DNA of 64,000 bases, taken from assembly GCA_963752565.1 (NCBI GenBank), contig CAVVZC010000003.1, positions 186,001 through 250,000 on the forward strand, written 5' to 3'. Below are positions 1-7,948 of the stretch, in pieces; the first letter of the stretch is position 1; every line of letters begins with the position of its first letter. The notes beneath the pieces are model-generated. The model saw nothing but the letters and a program-made list of their open reading frames with translations, ran no database searches and was not told the origin of the DNA. Position numbers and translations under genes: made by a program. This stretch comes from UBA11574 sp963752565 (GTDB lineage Bacteria > Desulfobacterota > Desulfobacteria > Desulfobacterales > UBA11574).

Positions 1-1362
1 CTCTGTTTTGTAGGACCACCTGGGGTTGGTAAAACCTCTTTGGCCAAATCTGTTGCCCGGGCCACAGGAAGAAAATTTGTACGTCTTTCTCTGGGAGGTG
101 TTAGGGATGAGGCTGAAATTCGAGGACATCGGCGCACATACATCGGTGCAATGCCCGGCAAAATCATCCAATCCCTGAAAAAGGTGGGTGTCAATAATCC
201 GGTATTTTGCCTTGATGAAGTGGATAAAATGAGTATGGATTTTCGAGGAGATCCCTCAGCCGCCCTTTTGGAAGTTCTTGATCCTGAGCAAAATTTCAGC
301 TTCAACGATCATTATCTGGACGTTGATTACGATCTTTCAGATATCCTGTTTATTACCACAGCCAACACATTACCTGAGATACCCCTTCCATTACAGGATA
401 GAATGGAGATCATACGCCTACCCGGCTATGCAGAATATGAAAAATATCATATTGCTAAAGACTTTTTAATATCCAAGCAGATAAAAATGAACGGGCTGGA
501 AGAAAAAAATTTACAATTTTCCAAGAATGGTATGCTCACGATAATTCGTCGATATACTAGAGAATCAGGGGTAAGAAATCTGGAACGTGAGATCTCTTCA
601 ATATGCCGGAAGATTGCACGAAAAATTGTAAAAAATAAAGAGGCTAAAACCTATAAAGTAACGGCAAATTCGATCCAGAAATACCTGGGTCCACCCCGAT
701 TCAAGGAGATTCAGATAGAAGAACAAGACCAAGTCGGCACTGTAACCGGTCTTGCCTGGACCCAAGTGGGTGGCGAGTTACTTTCCATTGAAACCCTGAT
801 TATGCCCGGCAAAGGAAAACTCACCATGACCGGTAAACTGGGAGAGGTGATGCAAGAGTCTGCCCAGGCGGCGGTCAGCTATGTTCGTTCACGGGTAGCG
901 AACCTTGCAATAGATCCAGCGTTTTATAAACTAAACGATATTCATATTCATATACCTGAAGGTGCTATTTCAAAAGACGGACCATCTGCCGGGATTTCAA
1001 TGTGCACTTCTTTGGTATCGGCTTTAGCAAAGAAACCCGTTTTCCGTGATATTGCCATGACCGGTGAAATAACATTGCGGGGCCGAGTTTTAGCAATAGG
1101 AGGACTAAAAGAGAAGATTCTAGCCGCTCACAGGGGCGGTATTAAAAAGGTCGTCATCCCCAAAGAAAACAAGAAAGATTTAAAGGATATTCCCGCTACG
1201 GTCTTAAAAGCGATTGAGATTGTTTTGGTTGAGCATATGGATGAGGTTCTGCCCCATGCGTTGATTCTGGAACCAGGGGATACGATTTTCAAAGAACACG
1301 ATATCCCATTTGGAGTGATGACCGAGGAAATGGATAAGGATCAAAGATCAGCTTTGATTTGA
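1..1362 (+). CDS. lon: ATP-dependent protease Lon, 3' part
   Basis: Lon is a cytosolic AAA+ serine protease that unfolds and degrades misfolded and regulatory proteins. The reading frame is open from the first base, so the N-terminal substrate-binding domain and the start lie outside the window. The visible part begins at the Walker A loop (GPPGVGKTS), followed by Walker B (VFCLDEVDK), sensor regions and the C-terminal protease domain with the catalytic serine in DGPSAGIS and the lysine in GGLKEKILAA. About 453 codons are present, as expected for the ATPase plus protease half. No defect is seen. The identification is essentially certain; only the start is unknown. Confidence 0.97.
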   Translation, partial: LCFVGPPGVGKTSLAKSVARATGRKFVRLSLGGVRDEAEIRGHRRTYIGAMPGKIIQSLKKVGVNNPVFCLDEVDKMSMDFRGDPSAALLEVLDPEQNFSFNDHYLDVDYDLSDILFITTANTLPEIPLPLQDRMEIIRLPGYAEYEKYHIAKDFLISKQIKMNGLEEKNLQFSKNGMLTIIRRYTRESGVRNLEREISSICRKIARKIVKNKEAKTYKVTANSIQKYLGPPRFKEIQIEEQDQVGTVTGLAWTQVGGELLSIETLIMPGKGKLTMTGKLGEVMQESAQAAVSYVRSRVANLAIDPAFYKLNDIHIHIPEGAISKDGPSAGISMCTSLVSALAKKPVFRDIAMTGEITLRGRVLAIGGLKEKILAAHRGGIKKVVIPKENKKDLKDIPATVLKAIEIVLVEHMDEVLPHALILEPGDTIFKEHDIPFGVMTEEMDKDQRSALI

Positions 1363-1386
1363 TTTCTCTTTATAGAGAGAAACAAA
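1363..1386 (+). terminator. possible lon terminator
   Basis: Directly after the lon stop codon TTTCTCT and AGAGAGAAA can pair around a TTAT loop, followed by an A/T-rich run with few T residues. It could end lon transcription before the tRNA block, but the stem is AT-rich and the T tract poor. Confidence 0.35.
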
Positions 1387-1444
1387 ATTTAAAGCCAATT
1401 TAGGCTTGACTTCATATAGTTAAATTGTTAGCAGTAAGTTTTCC

Positions 1445-1520
1445 GGGCGGGTAGCTCAGTTGGGAGAGCATCGGCCTTACAAGCCGAGGGTCACAGGTTC
1501 AAGCCCTGTTCCGCCCACCA
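1445..1520 (+). tRNA. tRNA-Val (anticodon TAC)
   Basis: A full cloverleaf can be drawn: acceptor GGGCGGG pairs with TCCGCCC, the D arm is GCTC/GAGC, the anticodon stem TCGGC/GCCGA carries loop CTTACAA, the T arm ACAGG/CCTGT carries TTCAAGC, and the 3' end has an encoded ACCA. The anticodon TAC reads valine codons. Confidence 0.95.
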
Positions 1521-1571
1521 TTTTGACTGACTGTTGAAATTGATTCGATAAAATTAAAAATTAACTTTTTT

Positions 1572-1649
1572 GGGGGTGTAGCTCAGTTTGGTTAGAGCGT
1601 CCCGTCTTTCACGGCGGGAAGATCGAAAGTTCAAGTCTCATTCGCTCTA
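1572..1649 (+). tRNA. tRNA-Glu-like, degenerate copy 1
   Basis: The 5' half (GGGGGTG acceptor strand and D arm) is identical to the neighbouring tRNA-Asp, but the anticodon loop reads CTTTCAC, typical of tRNA-Glu (TTC). The anticodon stem only pairs as CCCGTC/GGCGGG, leaving an odd loop size, the T stem GAAAG/CTCAT and the acceptor GGGGGTG/TCGCTCT pair poorly, and no CCA is encoded. It is probably a chimeric or decaying tRNA copy rather than the functional tRNA-Glu gene. Confidence 0.5.
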
Positions 1650-1682
1650 AACTTTAATTATTATAAAATCTTTAATTTCTCT

Positions 1683-1760
1683 GGGGGTGTAGCTCAGTTT
1701 GGTTAGAGCGTCCCGTCTTTCACGGCGGGAAGATCGAAAGTTCAAGTCTCATTCGCTCTA
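1683..1760 (+). tRNA. tRNA-Glu-like, degenerate copy 2
   Basis: It appears identical to the copy 111 bases upstream: Asp-like 5' half, Glu-type anticodon loop CTTTCAC, poorly pairing T and acceptor stems, no CCA. The identity of both gene and spacer implies a recent tandem duplication. Functionality is doubtful for the same reasons. Confidence 0.5.
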
Positions 1761-1793
1761 AACTTTAATTATTATAAAATCTTTAATTTCTCT

Positions 1794-1871
1794 GGGGGTG
1801 TAGCTCAGTTTGGTTAGAGCGCCGGCCTGTCAAGCCGGAGGTCGCGAGTTCAAGTCTCGTCACTCCCGCCA
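1794..1871 (+). tRNA. tRNA-Asp (anticodon GTC)
   Basis: Acceptor GGGGGTG pairs with CACTCCC, the anticodon stem CCGGC/GCCGG holds loop CTGTCAA (anticodon GTC), the T arm is GCGAG/CTCGT with TTCAAGT, and GCCA ends the gene. All stems pair, in contrast to the two Glu-like copies just upstream. Confidence 0.95.
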
Positions 1872-1881
1872 TTCTGCCACT

Positions 1882-1912
1882 AAGCTTGTTATTCACATAA
1901 CAAGCTTTTTTT
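1882..1912 (+). terminator. tRNA-Asp intrinsic terminator
   Basis: AAGCTTGTTAT and ATAACAAGCTT form a perfect 11-bp stem followed by a T run. The start codon of the GIY-YIG ORF lies six bases after the T run, so that gene would depend on read-through or another signal. Confidence 0.8.
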
Positions 1913-1917
1913 ATGCC

Positions 1918-2175
1918 ATGACTTATTTTGTATACATCATTGAAAGTCTCAAAGACGGAAGCTATTATATCGGCTCCACCCAAAACCTTTCCGAGAGAAT
2001 TGAACGCCACAACCGGGGAAGATCAACATATACAAAATCCAAGAGACCGTGGGAGTTAGTATATACTGAAGAACTTCCCGATCGATCCAGAGCTATAATT
2101 CGTGAAAAAGAGATCAAATCGAAAAAAAGTAAATCATATATTAAATTCCTGCTTAGAGCGTCCCGTCAATCATGA
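1918..2175 (+). CDS. GIY-YIG nuclease domain protein
   Basis: This 85-residue protein starts TYFVYIIESLKDGSYYIGST, the GIY-YIG fold signature (YVYI ... YYIGST), followed by the conserved Arg-x-x-x-His region (ERIERHNRG) and a Glu in the last third. Such single-domain proteins are related to the UvrC N-terminal domain and to homing nucleases; their usual targets are mostly unknown. The start chosen is the ATG at the first domain residue, because an in-frame extension upstream would only translate tRNA-Asp. No ribosome site is visible. The last codons run into a copy of the tRNA 3' half, so the C-terminus (RASRQS) is encoded by tRNA-derived sequence. The gene sits between two copies of the tRNA 3' end plus terminator, like cargo of a tRNA-targeted element. 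Confidence 0.85.
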   Translation: MTYFVYIIESLKDGSYYIGSTQNLSERIERHNRGRSTYTKSKRPWELVYTEELPDRSRAIIREKEIKSKKSKSYIKFLLRASRQS

Positions 2176-2213
2176 CGGGAAGGTCGCGAGTTCAAGTCTC
2201 GTCACTCCCGCCA
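2153..2213 (+). repeat. tRNA-Asp 3'-half remnant
   Basis: From the D-arm 3' strand to GCCA this segment repeats tRNA-Asp. The T arm and acceptor 3' strand are intact, but the anticodon region is changed to CCCGTC-AATCAT-GACGGG. There is no 5' half, so it cannot be a tRNA. It forms a direct repeat with the end of tRNA-Asp and overlaps the last codons of the GIY-YIG ORF. Confidence 0.8.
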
Positions 2214-2223
2214 TTCTGCCACT

Positions 2224-2253
2224 AAGCTTGTTATTTACATAACAAGCTTTTTT
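2224..2253 (+). terminator. second copy of tRNA-Asp terminator
   Basis: AAGCTTGTTAT and ATAACAAGCTT with a T run repeat the terminator after tRNA-Asp with one loop change. The same flanking words (ATTCTGCCACT and TATGCCAT) are also repeated, extending the direct repeat to about 100 bases. Confidence 0.75.
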
Positions 2254-2292
2254 ATGCCATTTAAAGAATGCCAAAACGCTGAAAGGCATCGG

Positions 2293-3294
2293 TTATTCCG
2301 GCAGCCTAACGATGGTTCTTCCTTTATGCTTTCTTTGAAGAATGAGATCGATTCTTTCGTTCAGTCCATCCAGAGGAACCTCAGTGGTCAAGAACTCAAG
2401 ACGCTCAAGTTTCCACTCACTCGCAATTTTATTCCATACCTTCAGACGCATGGGCATCGGACAATTCTGCGAATCAATCCCCATCAGTGTCACCCCGCGC
2501 AAAATAAAAGGATAGACATTCAGGGGCAAATCATGCGACCCTACATTCCCACAGCACGTGACCCCACCGTCAGACTGTATCGATTTGATCATTGTTGCCA
2601 GTATTTCTCCGCCGATCGTATCAATGCCGCCAGCCCAGAGCCCTTTTAGAAGCGGCTTGCCGCTGGAGTCCGTCGCCTCTTCTATACTAATGACCTCTTT
2701 TGCGCCAATTTCTAGTAGATAATCCTTTTCATCCACGATTCCGTTTACCGCTACGACCTCATAGCCCGCTTTGGCAAGTATGGAGACTGCGATACTTCCA
2801 ACCCCTCCCGTTGCACCGGAAACCACTATTCGGCCCATGTCTGGGGTGATTCCATAGTCAACCAGCCTGTAAACCGAAAGGGCGGCCGTGAAGCCGGCTG
2901 TTCCGAATATCATGCTCTCTCGAGCGGAAAGATGTTTGGGCATCTTGACCACCCATTGGGAAGGGACGCGGATATATTGACCAAAGCCACCGGATGTGTT
3001 CATTCCGAGATCATAACTTGTAACGATCACATCATCTCCGGATTTAAACTCGTTGCTTTGGCTTTCAGCGACGATCCCTGCAGCATCAATTCCAGGCGTG
3101 TGTGGATATTTTTTTGTAACACCTCTGTTGCCTATGGTAGAGAGAACATCTTTGTAATTTAGAGAAGAATACGAAACTTTGACCAGCACATCTCCTTGTG
3201 GAAGGTCATCGATGTTTTTGTCTTTGATTTCCGTGATAAATTGATTATTCTCCTTTTCTGTAACTACCATGGCCTTGAATGTTTTTTGATTCAT
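2293..3294 (-). CDS. acuI: AcuI/YhdH-family quinone oxidoreductase
   Basis: This 333-residue protein is a zinc-independent medium-chain dehydrogenase/reductase of the YhdH/AcuI type, a family that includes NADPH-dependent acrylyl-CoA reductases. The N-terminal GroES-like part carries SSLNYKDVL and the proline-glycine rich PGIDAAGIV; the middle Rossmann part has the nucleotide loop SGATGGVGSIAV near residue 160. Length matches the family. In an anaerobe it could reduce acrylyl-CoA or another enoyl thioester, but substrate is inferred from family only. It has a purine-rich ribosome site before ATG and is divergent from the small gene at 3345. No truncation is seen. Confidence 0.85.
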   Translation of the reverse strand: MNQKTFKAMVVTEKENNQFITEIKDKNIDDLPQGDVLVKVSYSSLNYKDVLSTIGNRGVTKKYPHTPGIDAAGIVAESQSNEFKSGDDVIVTSYDLGMNTSGGFGQYIRVPSQWVVKMPKHLSARESMIFGTAGFTAALSVYRLVDYGITPDMGRIVVSGATGGVGSIAVSILAKAGYEVVAVNGIVDEKDYLLEIGAKEVISIEEATDSSGKPLLKGLWAGGIDTIGGEILATMIKSIQSDGGVTCCGNVGSHDLPLNVYPFILRGVTLMGIDSQNCPMPMRLKVWNKIASEWKLERLEFLTTEVPLDGLNERIDLILQRKHKGRTIVRLPE

Positions 3295-3344
3295 GGATTT
3301 ATCTCCTTTTAAGATGGTATATGTGCATCCTTGTAAATTCTAAA

Positions 3345-3665
3345 ATGAGCGTTTTAAAATCAGAACTTATCATTGTTTCCAATCTCTTGGCAACAATGGA
3401 TCGCCTTGAAGGTAATGAGCGTCTGGGTGCTGAAAAAATGATGGTATCATTTTTAGTGGCTCTTGCCGGTGAGATACGAATTGCACAGCATGTTGAAAGA
3501 TCCATGAATTTCATCGGCGCCGAGAGGAAAATAATGGAAGCCATGGGAAAGATACAGCGCCTTGAAAGATCAAAAATCAATCAATGTATCTCTGAAGCCC
3601 TTTCGTTGATCACAACATGCAGCGCTGGCGCGATGAAAGTTCTGATGAACCGACAGTTGATATAA
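3345..3665 (+). CDS. hypothetical protein, helical
   Basis: A 106-residue protein with no recognised domain. It is predicted to be largely alpha-helical from its composition (LLATMDRLEGNERLGAEKMM and KIQRLERSKINQCISEALSL) and has no signal peptide or membrane segment. The ATG at MSVLKSEL is chosen because the longer upstream extension reads through the divergent promoter region of the acuI-like gene. It ends two bases before the convergent membrane-protein gene. Function unknown. Confidence 0.5.
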   Translation: MSVLKSELIIVSNLLATMDRLEGNERLGAEKMMVSFLVALAGEIRIAQHVERSMNFIGAERKIMEAMGKIQRLERSKINQCISEALSLITTCSAGAMKVLMNRQLI

Positions 3666-3667
3666 TA

Positions 3668-4156
3668 TTATTTTTTTAGTTTTTCCGGAACACAGTTTGA
3701 CGGACATTGAAAATAAACACATCTTTTGCACTCATAACGCCTTAACGTTAAACCCAAAACACCGGTAGACAGCAGGTAGATCACCAGCAACCCCGGCCGA
3801 AGCAATAGCCAGTAAATGGGAAGCATTATGATGCCAAGAAGTGTAATTACAGACACCGTCTTTTCCAACGGGCTCAATGGACCGGATTCGGCCTTGAAAA
3901 TTTTTGGCATCCACCAAAAAAACATACATTTTAATGTCCGGCCGCTTTGATGATAATGGGGGCAATGGATACAGTAAAATCGGTATATAACCATAACCAG
4001 TAAAATGCATGCAATTATATATATGATAAACCATGCTATCGATTTTTCAATGATAGCAATGCAGGCGGCAATAAACGGCACGGAAACCAACAGATTCCAA
4101 TAAAGAAAATCCAAAAACGTGTGCTGAGTCTTTAATGGGATTTCAGGGTGGTGCAT
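3668..4156 (-). CDS. small membrane protein with cysteine clusters
   Basis: A 162-residue protein with four likely membrane helices arranged as two hairpins (VPFIAACIAIIEKSIAWFII and the adjacent IIACILLVMVIYRFY; then VSVITLLGIIMLPIYWLLL and LVIYLLSTGVLGL). Each hairpin is followed by a short cysteine-rich segment, CIHCPHYH and CKRCVYFQCPSNC, so the protein looks like an internal duplication. The start is the ATG at MHHPEIP, which has a GGAGAAA ribosome site; a longer frame upstream lacks one. The cysteines could bind metal or an FeS centre, but this is inference. No named family is recognised. Confidence 0.65.
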   Translation of the reverse strand: MHHPEIPLKTQHTFLDFLYWNLLVSVPFIAACIAIIEKSIAWFIIYIIACILLVMVIYRFYCIHCPHYHQSGRTLKCMFFWWMPKIFKAESGPLSPLEKTVSVITLLGIIMLPIYWLLLRPGLLVIYLLSTGVLGLTLRRYECKRCVYFQCPSNCVPEKLKK

Positions 4157-4284
4157 GTTTTTATTTCTCCTTTTCACGTTCAACATCAATTGTTATTGAC
4201 TTTCACCCTAATTAAGCGAAAGTCGAATCATCGAAAGACTCGCTAAAATAAATATATAATAATCGTTCTCGGTTTTGTTTACGC

Positions 4285-5730
4285 TCAATTAGGGTTTCCT
4301 TGTATGGAAAATCCCCCCAGCTTAGTTTCAAGGTATTCGGCAATACCTTCTTGGCCGCCTTCGCGCCCCAAACCGCTTTCCTTCATACCGCCAAACGGAG
4401 CGGCGGCGGCTGTCGGATTGATATCGTTAATACCGACAATTCCGAAACGAAGGTTTTCGAACATGCGCATAGCGCAGGAAAGGTCACCGGTATATACATA
4501 AGATGCCAGACCGTAATGGGTATCATTGGCCATGCTCAAAACAGATTCTTCAGTGTCAAAGGTAATGATGGGCGCCACCGGTCCAAATGTCTCTTCTCTG
4601 TAAATTAACATTTCCGGTGTGACATCACTTAGAACCGTAGGGGAATAAAAAAATCCTTTGTCGAGGTTGTTGTCCATGAGTCTTTTCCCGCCGCAAACCA
4701 AAGTTGCACCCTTATCCAATGCATCTGTCACCTGTCGGTCAACCTTTTCCAAGGCTGAAGCGTTCACCAAGGGACCAATGGTTACCCCCTTTTCAAATCC
4801 GCTGCCGGCACGCATTTTTGACACACGGTTTTTGAATTCCTCGATAAATGGCCCCACGATACGATGATGAACAAAGATTCTGTTTGGACTGATACAGGCC
4901 TGCCCGGTATTCAGAAACTTGACCAGCACGGCACCCTTTGCAGCATATACCGGATCTGCATCTTCGAAAACAATAAACGGGGCATGACCGCCGAGTTCCA
5001 GAGAAACACGTTTGATCTGTTTGGCTGCGTTTTGGCTCAAAAGCTTGCCAACATCCGTGGAACCCGTGAATGTAACTTTGGAAACCAAAGGATGCGTAAT
5101 GAACGTTTCGCCAATTGGAGCGGGGTTCAACGCAGTAACAAGATTCACCACACCGGCAGGAATTTGTGCCTTTTCAAATATTTTAAACATTTCAACGGCG
5201 CACAAAGGCGTTGCTTCCGCCGGTTTCAACACCACGGTACATCCGGCAGCCAGTGCCGGCGCGACTTTTCTTGTAATCATGGATATTGGATAGTTCCAGG
5301 GTGTTATGGCCGCTACCACCCCTACCGGCTGACGTATCACAATAAACCGTTGATCTGAGCGGGGGGCCGGGATCGTCTCTCCGTAAACCCGTTTGGCCTC
5401 TTCCGCATACCAGCGCAAGAAATCCGCACCGTATTGTACTTCCCCCATAGCGGCCTTTAATGGTTTGCCTTGTTCCTCAGTCATCACCCGTGCCAGGTGT
5501 TCTTTTTGCTCCATCATCAACTGATACGCCCTGTAAAGGTATTCTGATCGTTGATAGGCGGTCAAGCCGGACCAGGTCCCAAAGGCCTGATGGGCCGCTT
5601 CTATGGCCTGTTGGGCATCGTCTTGATTTCCATCTGCCACTTCTCCGATTTTTTCATTGTTTGACGGATTGTGGACGGGAAAAATTGAACCGCTGACAGC
5701 GTTAACCCAATGCCCATTAATATACATCAT
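4285..5730 (-). CDS. NAD(P)-dependent aldehyde dehydrogenase, succinate-semialdehyde type
   Basis: A full-length (481-residue) aldehyde dehydrogenase closest in style to GabD succinate-semialdehyde dehydrogenases. Visible landmarks are the TPWNYPIS substrate region, the cofactor loop FTGSTDVGKLL, the general base glutamate in SLELGGHAPF near residue 247, and the catalytic cysteine in NTGQACISPNR near residue 280, followed by EETFGPVAP. It oxidises an aldehyde to a carboxylate with NAD or NADP in the cytosol. A GGAGGA ribosome site precedes the ATG. Only 22 bases separate it from the DUF401 permease upstream, suggesting co-transcription and perhaps uptake plus oxidation of one substrate. The exact substrate is not established. 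Confidence 0.88.
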   Translation of the reverse strand: MMYINGHWVNAVSGSIFPVHNPSNNEKIGEVADGNQDDAQQAIEAAHQAFGTWSGLTAYQRSEYLYRAYQLMMEQKEHLARVMTEEQGKPLKAAMGEVQYGADFLRWYAEEAKRVYGETIPAPRSDQRFIVIRQPVGVVAAITPWNYPISMITRKVAPALAAGCTVVLKPAEATPLCAVEMFKIFEKAQIPAGVVNLVTALNPAPIGETFITHPLVSKVTFTGSTDVGKLLSQNAAKQIKRVSLELGGHAPFIVFEDADPVYAAKGAVLVKFLNTGQACISPNRIFVHHRIVGPFIEEFKNRVSKMRAGSGFEKGVTIGPLVNASALEKVDRQVTDALDKGATLVCGGKRLMDNNLDKGFFYSPTVLSDVTPEMLIYREETFGPVAPIITFDTEESVLSMANDTHYGLASYVYTGDLSCAMRMFENLRFGIVGINDINPTAAAAPFGGMKESGLGREGGQEGIAEYLETKLGGFSIQGNPN

Positions 5731-5752
5731 GGAAATCCTCCTTTAGAAACGA

Positions 5753-7051
5753 TCATATTATTTTTATGATCCAGTGTGATATCAGAAAATAAACGACACC
5801 TGAACTCATGAGGCAGATACACAATACCCAGAGATGCCGGTATACGGCGCCCATGCTCGTGTTGAAATATTCGTTGGAGAGAATAAAACAAAGGTGTAAC
5901 GGTGAAAGGAGCACACCTGAAAAGCCGCATACGATGGTCAACATCACATATTGCAACATGAAATCCGCTTCGCCGAGAGAATGGATCAAAGGAATCAGTA
6001 TGGGAAGCGTCACACCCACAAATGCAATGGTAATGCCGGTTATGAGTCCCACTAAAAACGGGAGTATTACGGCGATAAGCATCAATGGCACTTTAAGTAA
6101 TATCAATTCGTTACTAATTAATGAGACTGCATGACTGTCTTCCAAAATACCCTTAAAGATTAAAATGGATGCAACGATATACATCATGTTTATATTCTGA
6201 GGGTTGCTTACCACCCTCCATATTTGAACTTTGTTCAATGCATTTTTGAACCAGACCCATCCGATGGCCACAACAAGGGCAAGGATCAAACCGATCTCTT
6301 TGGAAATTGAAAAACTTGGGAACAAATAAGAAAAAAGGATTCCCAGGCAAAGCCCAACCACGATGACAAGCAGGATCGGTATCAATTCTTTAATGAAGGG
6401 CCATACGGGTATTTTGGACTCACGGCCGGGATTGTTTGCCTTTGGCTGATGGAGATCCTTTAGTGGCATATAGCCAAAAAACACTGCCAGCAGTGTAATC
6501 GGACACATGAAAAGGATAAAATTCAGGATATTGATATCCGCCAATACCGTTGCCAGCAATACACCCGGATACAAAGGCCACCAGTACTCCCAGATATGGC
6601 GAAACCAATAATTAATAAAACTGAGCTTATCGTCGGAAAGATTCGACTGTGTCCCCAGGTCCTTTACCATGGGAGCAGAAAAAACAGCACCGCCCGGCAT
6701 GGGCAGAAGTCCGATTAGGGCCGGAAAAACAACGAGATTGATTCTAATATTTACGATCAATCCCCTAAATTTTATGAGAAGACGCTGCATTTGACCCGAA
6801 TGTTCCATACTGCTGCTCAGGACTAAAATAAGAGCAACAATTATCGCCAAAGACAATGTTTTAGGGTAAATGATTGATTCAGCCATGGACCCGATCATTG
6901 CTTTGGCATGAAGACTAAATAAAAAACTTAATAAAACAGCCCCCAGGATAAAGGCATGCCCCAATGAAAGTTTTTTTCTGATCAAAAAAAGCACAAAAAT
7001 AAATACGATAATAATCCTTATCATCGCAGGGATTTGTTGCAAAATAGGCAT
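5753..7051 (-). CDS. DUF401-family membrane permease
   Basis: A 432-residue polytopic protein with about ten to eleven hydrophobic segments, resembling the DUF401 family, which is distantly related to citrate/gluconate type ion transporters. Typical features are the conserved LLPMPGGAVFSAPMV re-entrant-like motif near residue 118 and a second proline-glycine rich loop FSGVLLSPLHLC near residue 385. It is intact and sits immediately upstream of the aldehyde dehydrogenase in what looks like a two- or three-gene operon. The transported solute is unknown; an organic acid is plausible from the superfamily and from the neighbour. Confidence 0.8.
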   Translation of the reverse strand: MPILQQIPAMIRIIIVFIFVLFLIRKKLSLGHAFILGAVLLSFLFSLHAKAMIGSMAESIIYPKTLSLAIIVALILVLSSSMEHSGQMQRLLIKFRGLIVNIRINLVVFPALIGLLPMPGGAVFSAPMVKDLGTQSNLSDDKLSFINYWFRHIWEYWWPLYPGVLLATVLADINILNFILFMCPITLLAVFFGYMPLKDLHQPKANNPGRESKIPVWPFIKELIPILLVIVVGLCLGILFSYLFPSFSISKEIGLILALVVAIGWVWFKNALNKVQIWRVVSNPQNINMMYIVASILIFKGILEDSHAVSLISNELILLKVPLMLIAVILPFLVGLITGITIAFVGVTLPILIPLIHSLGEADFMLQYVMLTIVCGFSGVLLSPLHLCFILSNEYFNTSMGAVYRHLWVLCICLMSSGVVYFLISHWIIKII

Positions 7052-7069
7052 ATTTTTTGTCGATATATT

Positions 7070-7288
7070 TTAGAATTTTACTTTAGGAACTGCTTTTTCT
7101 GCCTCCGGCACTTCATAATACGCAGCGCTTGAGACACTTGCAATCATGACATAATACCTTCCGAAATCGGTTAATGCACTTCCGGTTATGGTGATGGAAT
7201 GAATTTGACCTTTATGGCGTTTTAACACTTCATCCTGAAAGGGTTTAAACCTTTCATCAGCCGAATGGTTTAACGTCGGCTCAGTCAT
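7070..7288 (-). CDS. hypothetical small protein
   Basis: A 72-residue protein starting MTEPTLNHSADERFKPFQ. The ATG is preceded by an AAAGGGGG ribosome site, which decides against the longer upstream frame that overlaps the transferase gene. The sequence is soluble, with a central beta-like stretch (QIHSITITGSALTDFGRYYV) and no cysteines or transmembrane helix. It lies 18 bases upstream of the DUF401 permease and 13 bases after the phosphopantetheinyl transferase, so it is probably in their operon. No family is recognised. Confidence 0.5.
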   Translation of the reverse strand: MTEPTLNHSADERFKPFQDEVLKRHKGQIHSITITGSALTDFGRYYVMIASVSSAAYYEVPEAEKAVPKVKF

Positions 7289-7301
7289 GTAAACCCCCTT
7301 T

Positions 7302-7946
7302 TTATTGAATGGGCAAAGAAGTGTCCGTAAATAAGGCCCATTCCACATCAACATTATTTTTAACCACCGATACAATATGTTCGTTGAAATAAAAATGTTC
7401 TACGACCCAATTATGTTCTCTGTAAATTACGACAAGATGCCTATCGTCGATGATTCGCTTTATCCGGCATTTTAACAAATCCCGGATGCCGGTGCCCGAA
7501 GCCTTGAGTACCGATTCTTTGGACGTCCAGTATCTAAAAAAAAGGATGGTTTTCTCGGTATCTGACAGCGCCCATTCATTTTTATGGGCTGTTTTTCTGT
7601 GAAGCGCTTCTTTAACGGGACGAATTTTTTCCAAATCAATGCCGATCCTTGCCCGGGCAATCACCCCGCCGACATATTCGGTCTTGTGTGTTACAGACCA
7701 GTAATTTCCATTAAACGGCAGAGGAACACCATTTTCATTTTTTTTCAGATCACCGAGTTGAATTTGGCGCTTTTGTGCGGATATTTCAAGAGCCCTTCTG
7801 GCATGTCTGCTGAGAAAGGAAACTTTTTCTCTACCCGTAAGCTGCTGTTTTTTGTTTGGAACAGCAAGAATTACCGGACAAATCGTTTGTCTTTGGATGT
7901 TTGATTTTGGATGTTGGATTGTACTCAAGATAACATAGCCCCGCAA
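7302..7946 (-). CDS. 4'-phosphopantetheinyl transferase superfamily protein
   Basis: This 214-residue protein carries the two signature motifs of Sfp-type phosphopantetheinyl transferases: GIDLEKI (magnesium-binding Asp and Glu) near residue 115 and WTSKESVLKASGTG near residue 158. These enzymes move the pantetheine arm of CoA onto a carrier-protein serine. The N-terminal 20 to 30 residues are unconvincing, so the real start may be internal (for instance near VILAVPNK). No carrier protein, fatty-acid or polyketide synthase is adjacent, so the partner is unknown. It lies directly downstream of rsmI with a two-base gap. Confidence 0.8.
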   Translation of the reverse strand: MRGYVILSTIQHPKSNIQRQTICPVILAVPNKKQQLTGREKVSFLSRHARRALEISAQKRQIQLGDLKKNENGVPLPFNGNYWSVTHKTEYVGGVIARARIGIDLEKIRPVKEALHRKTAHKNEWALSDTEKTILFFRYWTSKESVLKASGTGIRDLLKCRIKRIIDDRHLVVIYREHNWVVEHFYFNEHIVSVVKNNVDVEWALFTDTSLPIQ

Positions 7947-7948
7947 TT

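Larger units (their letters stand above)
1572..1793 (+). repeat. two tandem 111-bp units (tRNA-like + spacer)
   Basis: The tRNA-like gene and its AT-rich spacer occur twice in direct tandem with a period of exactly 111 bases. The genuine tRNA-Asp starts at the next 111-base step, so the array looks as if it grew by duplication at the 5' end of tRNA-Asp. Confidence 0.85.

Noticed and set aside
1810..1917. Upstream extension of the GIY-YIG ORF
   Set aside because: It would translate tRNA-Asp and its terminator; the domain starts at 1918.
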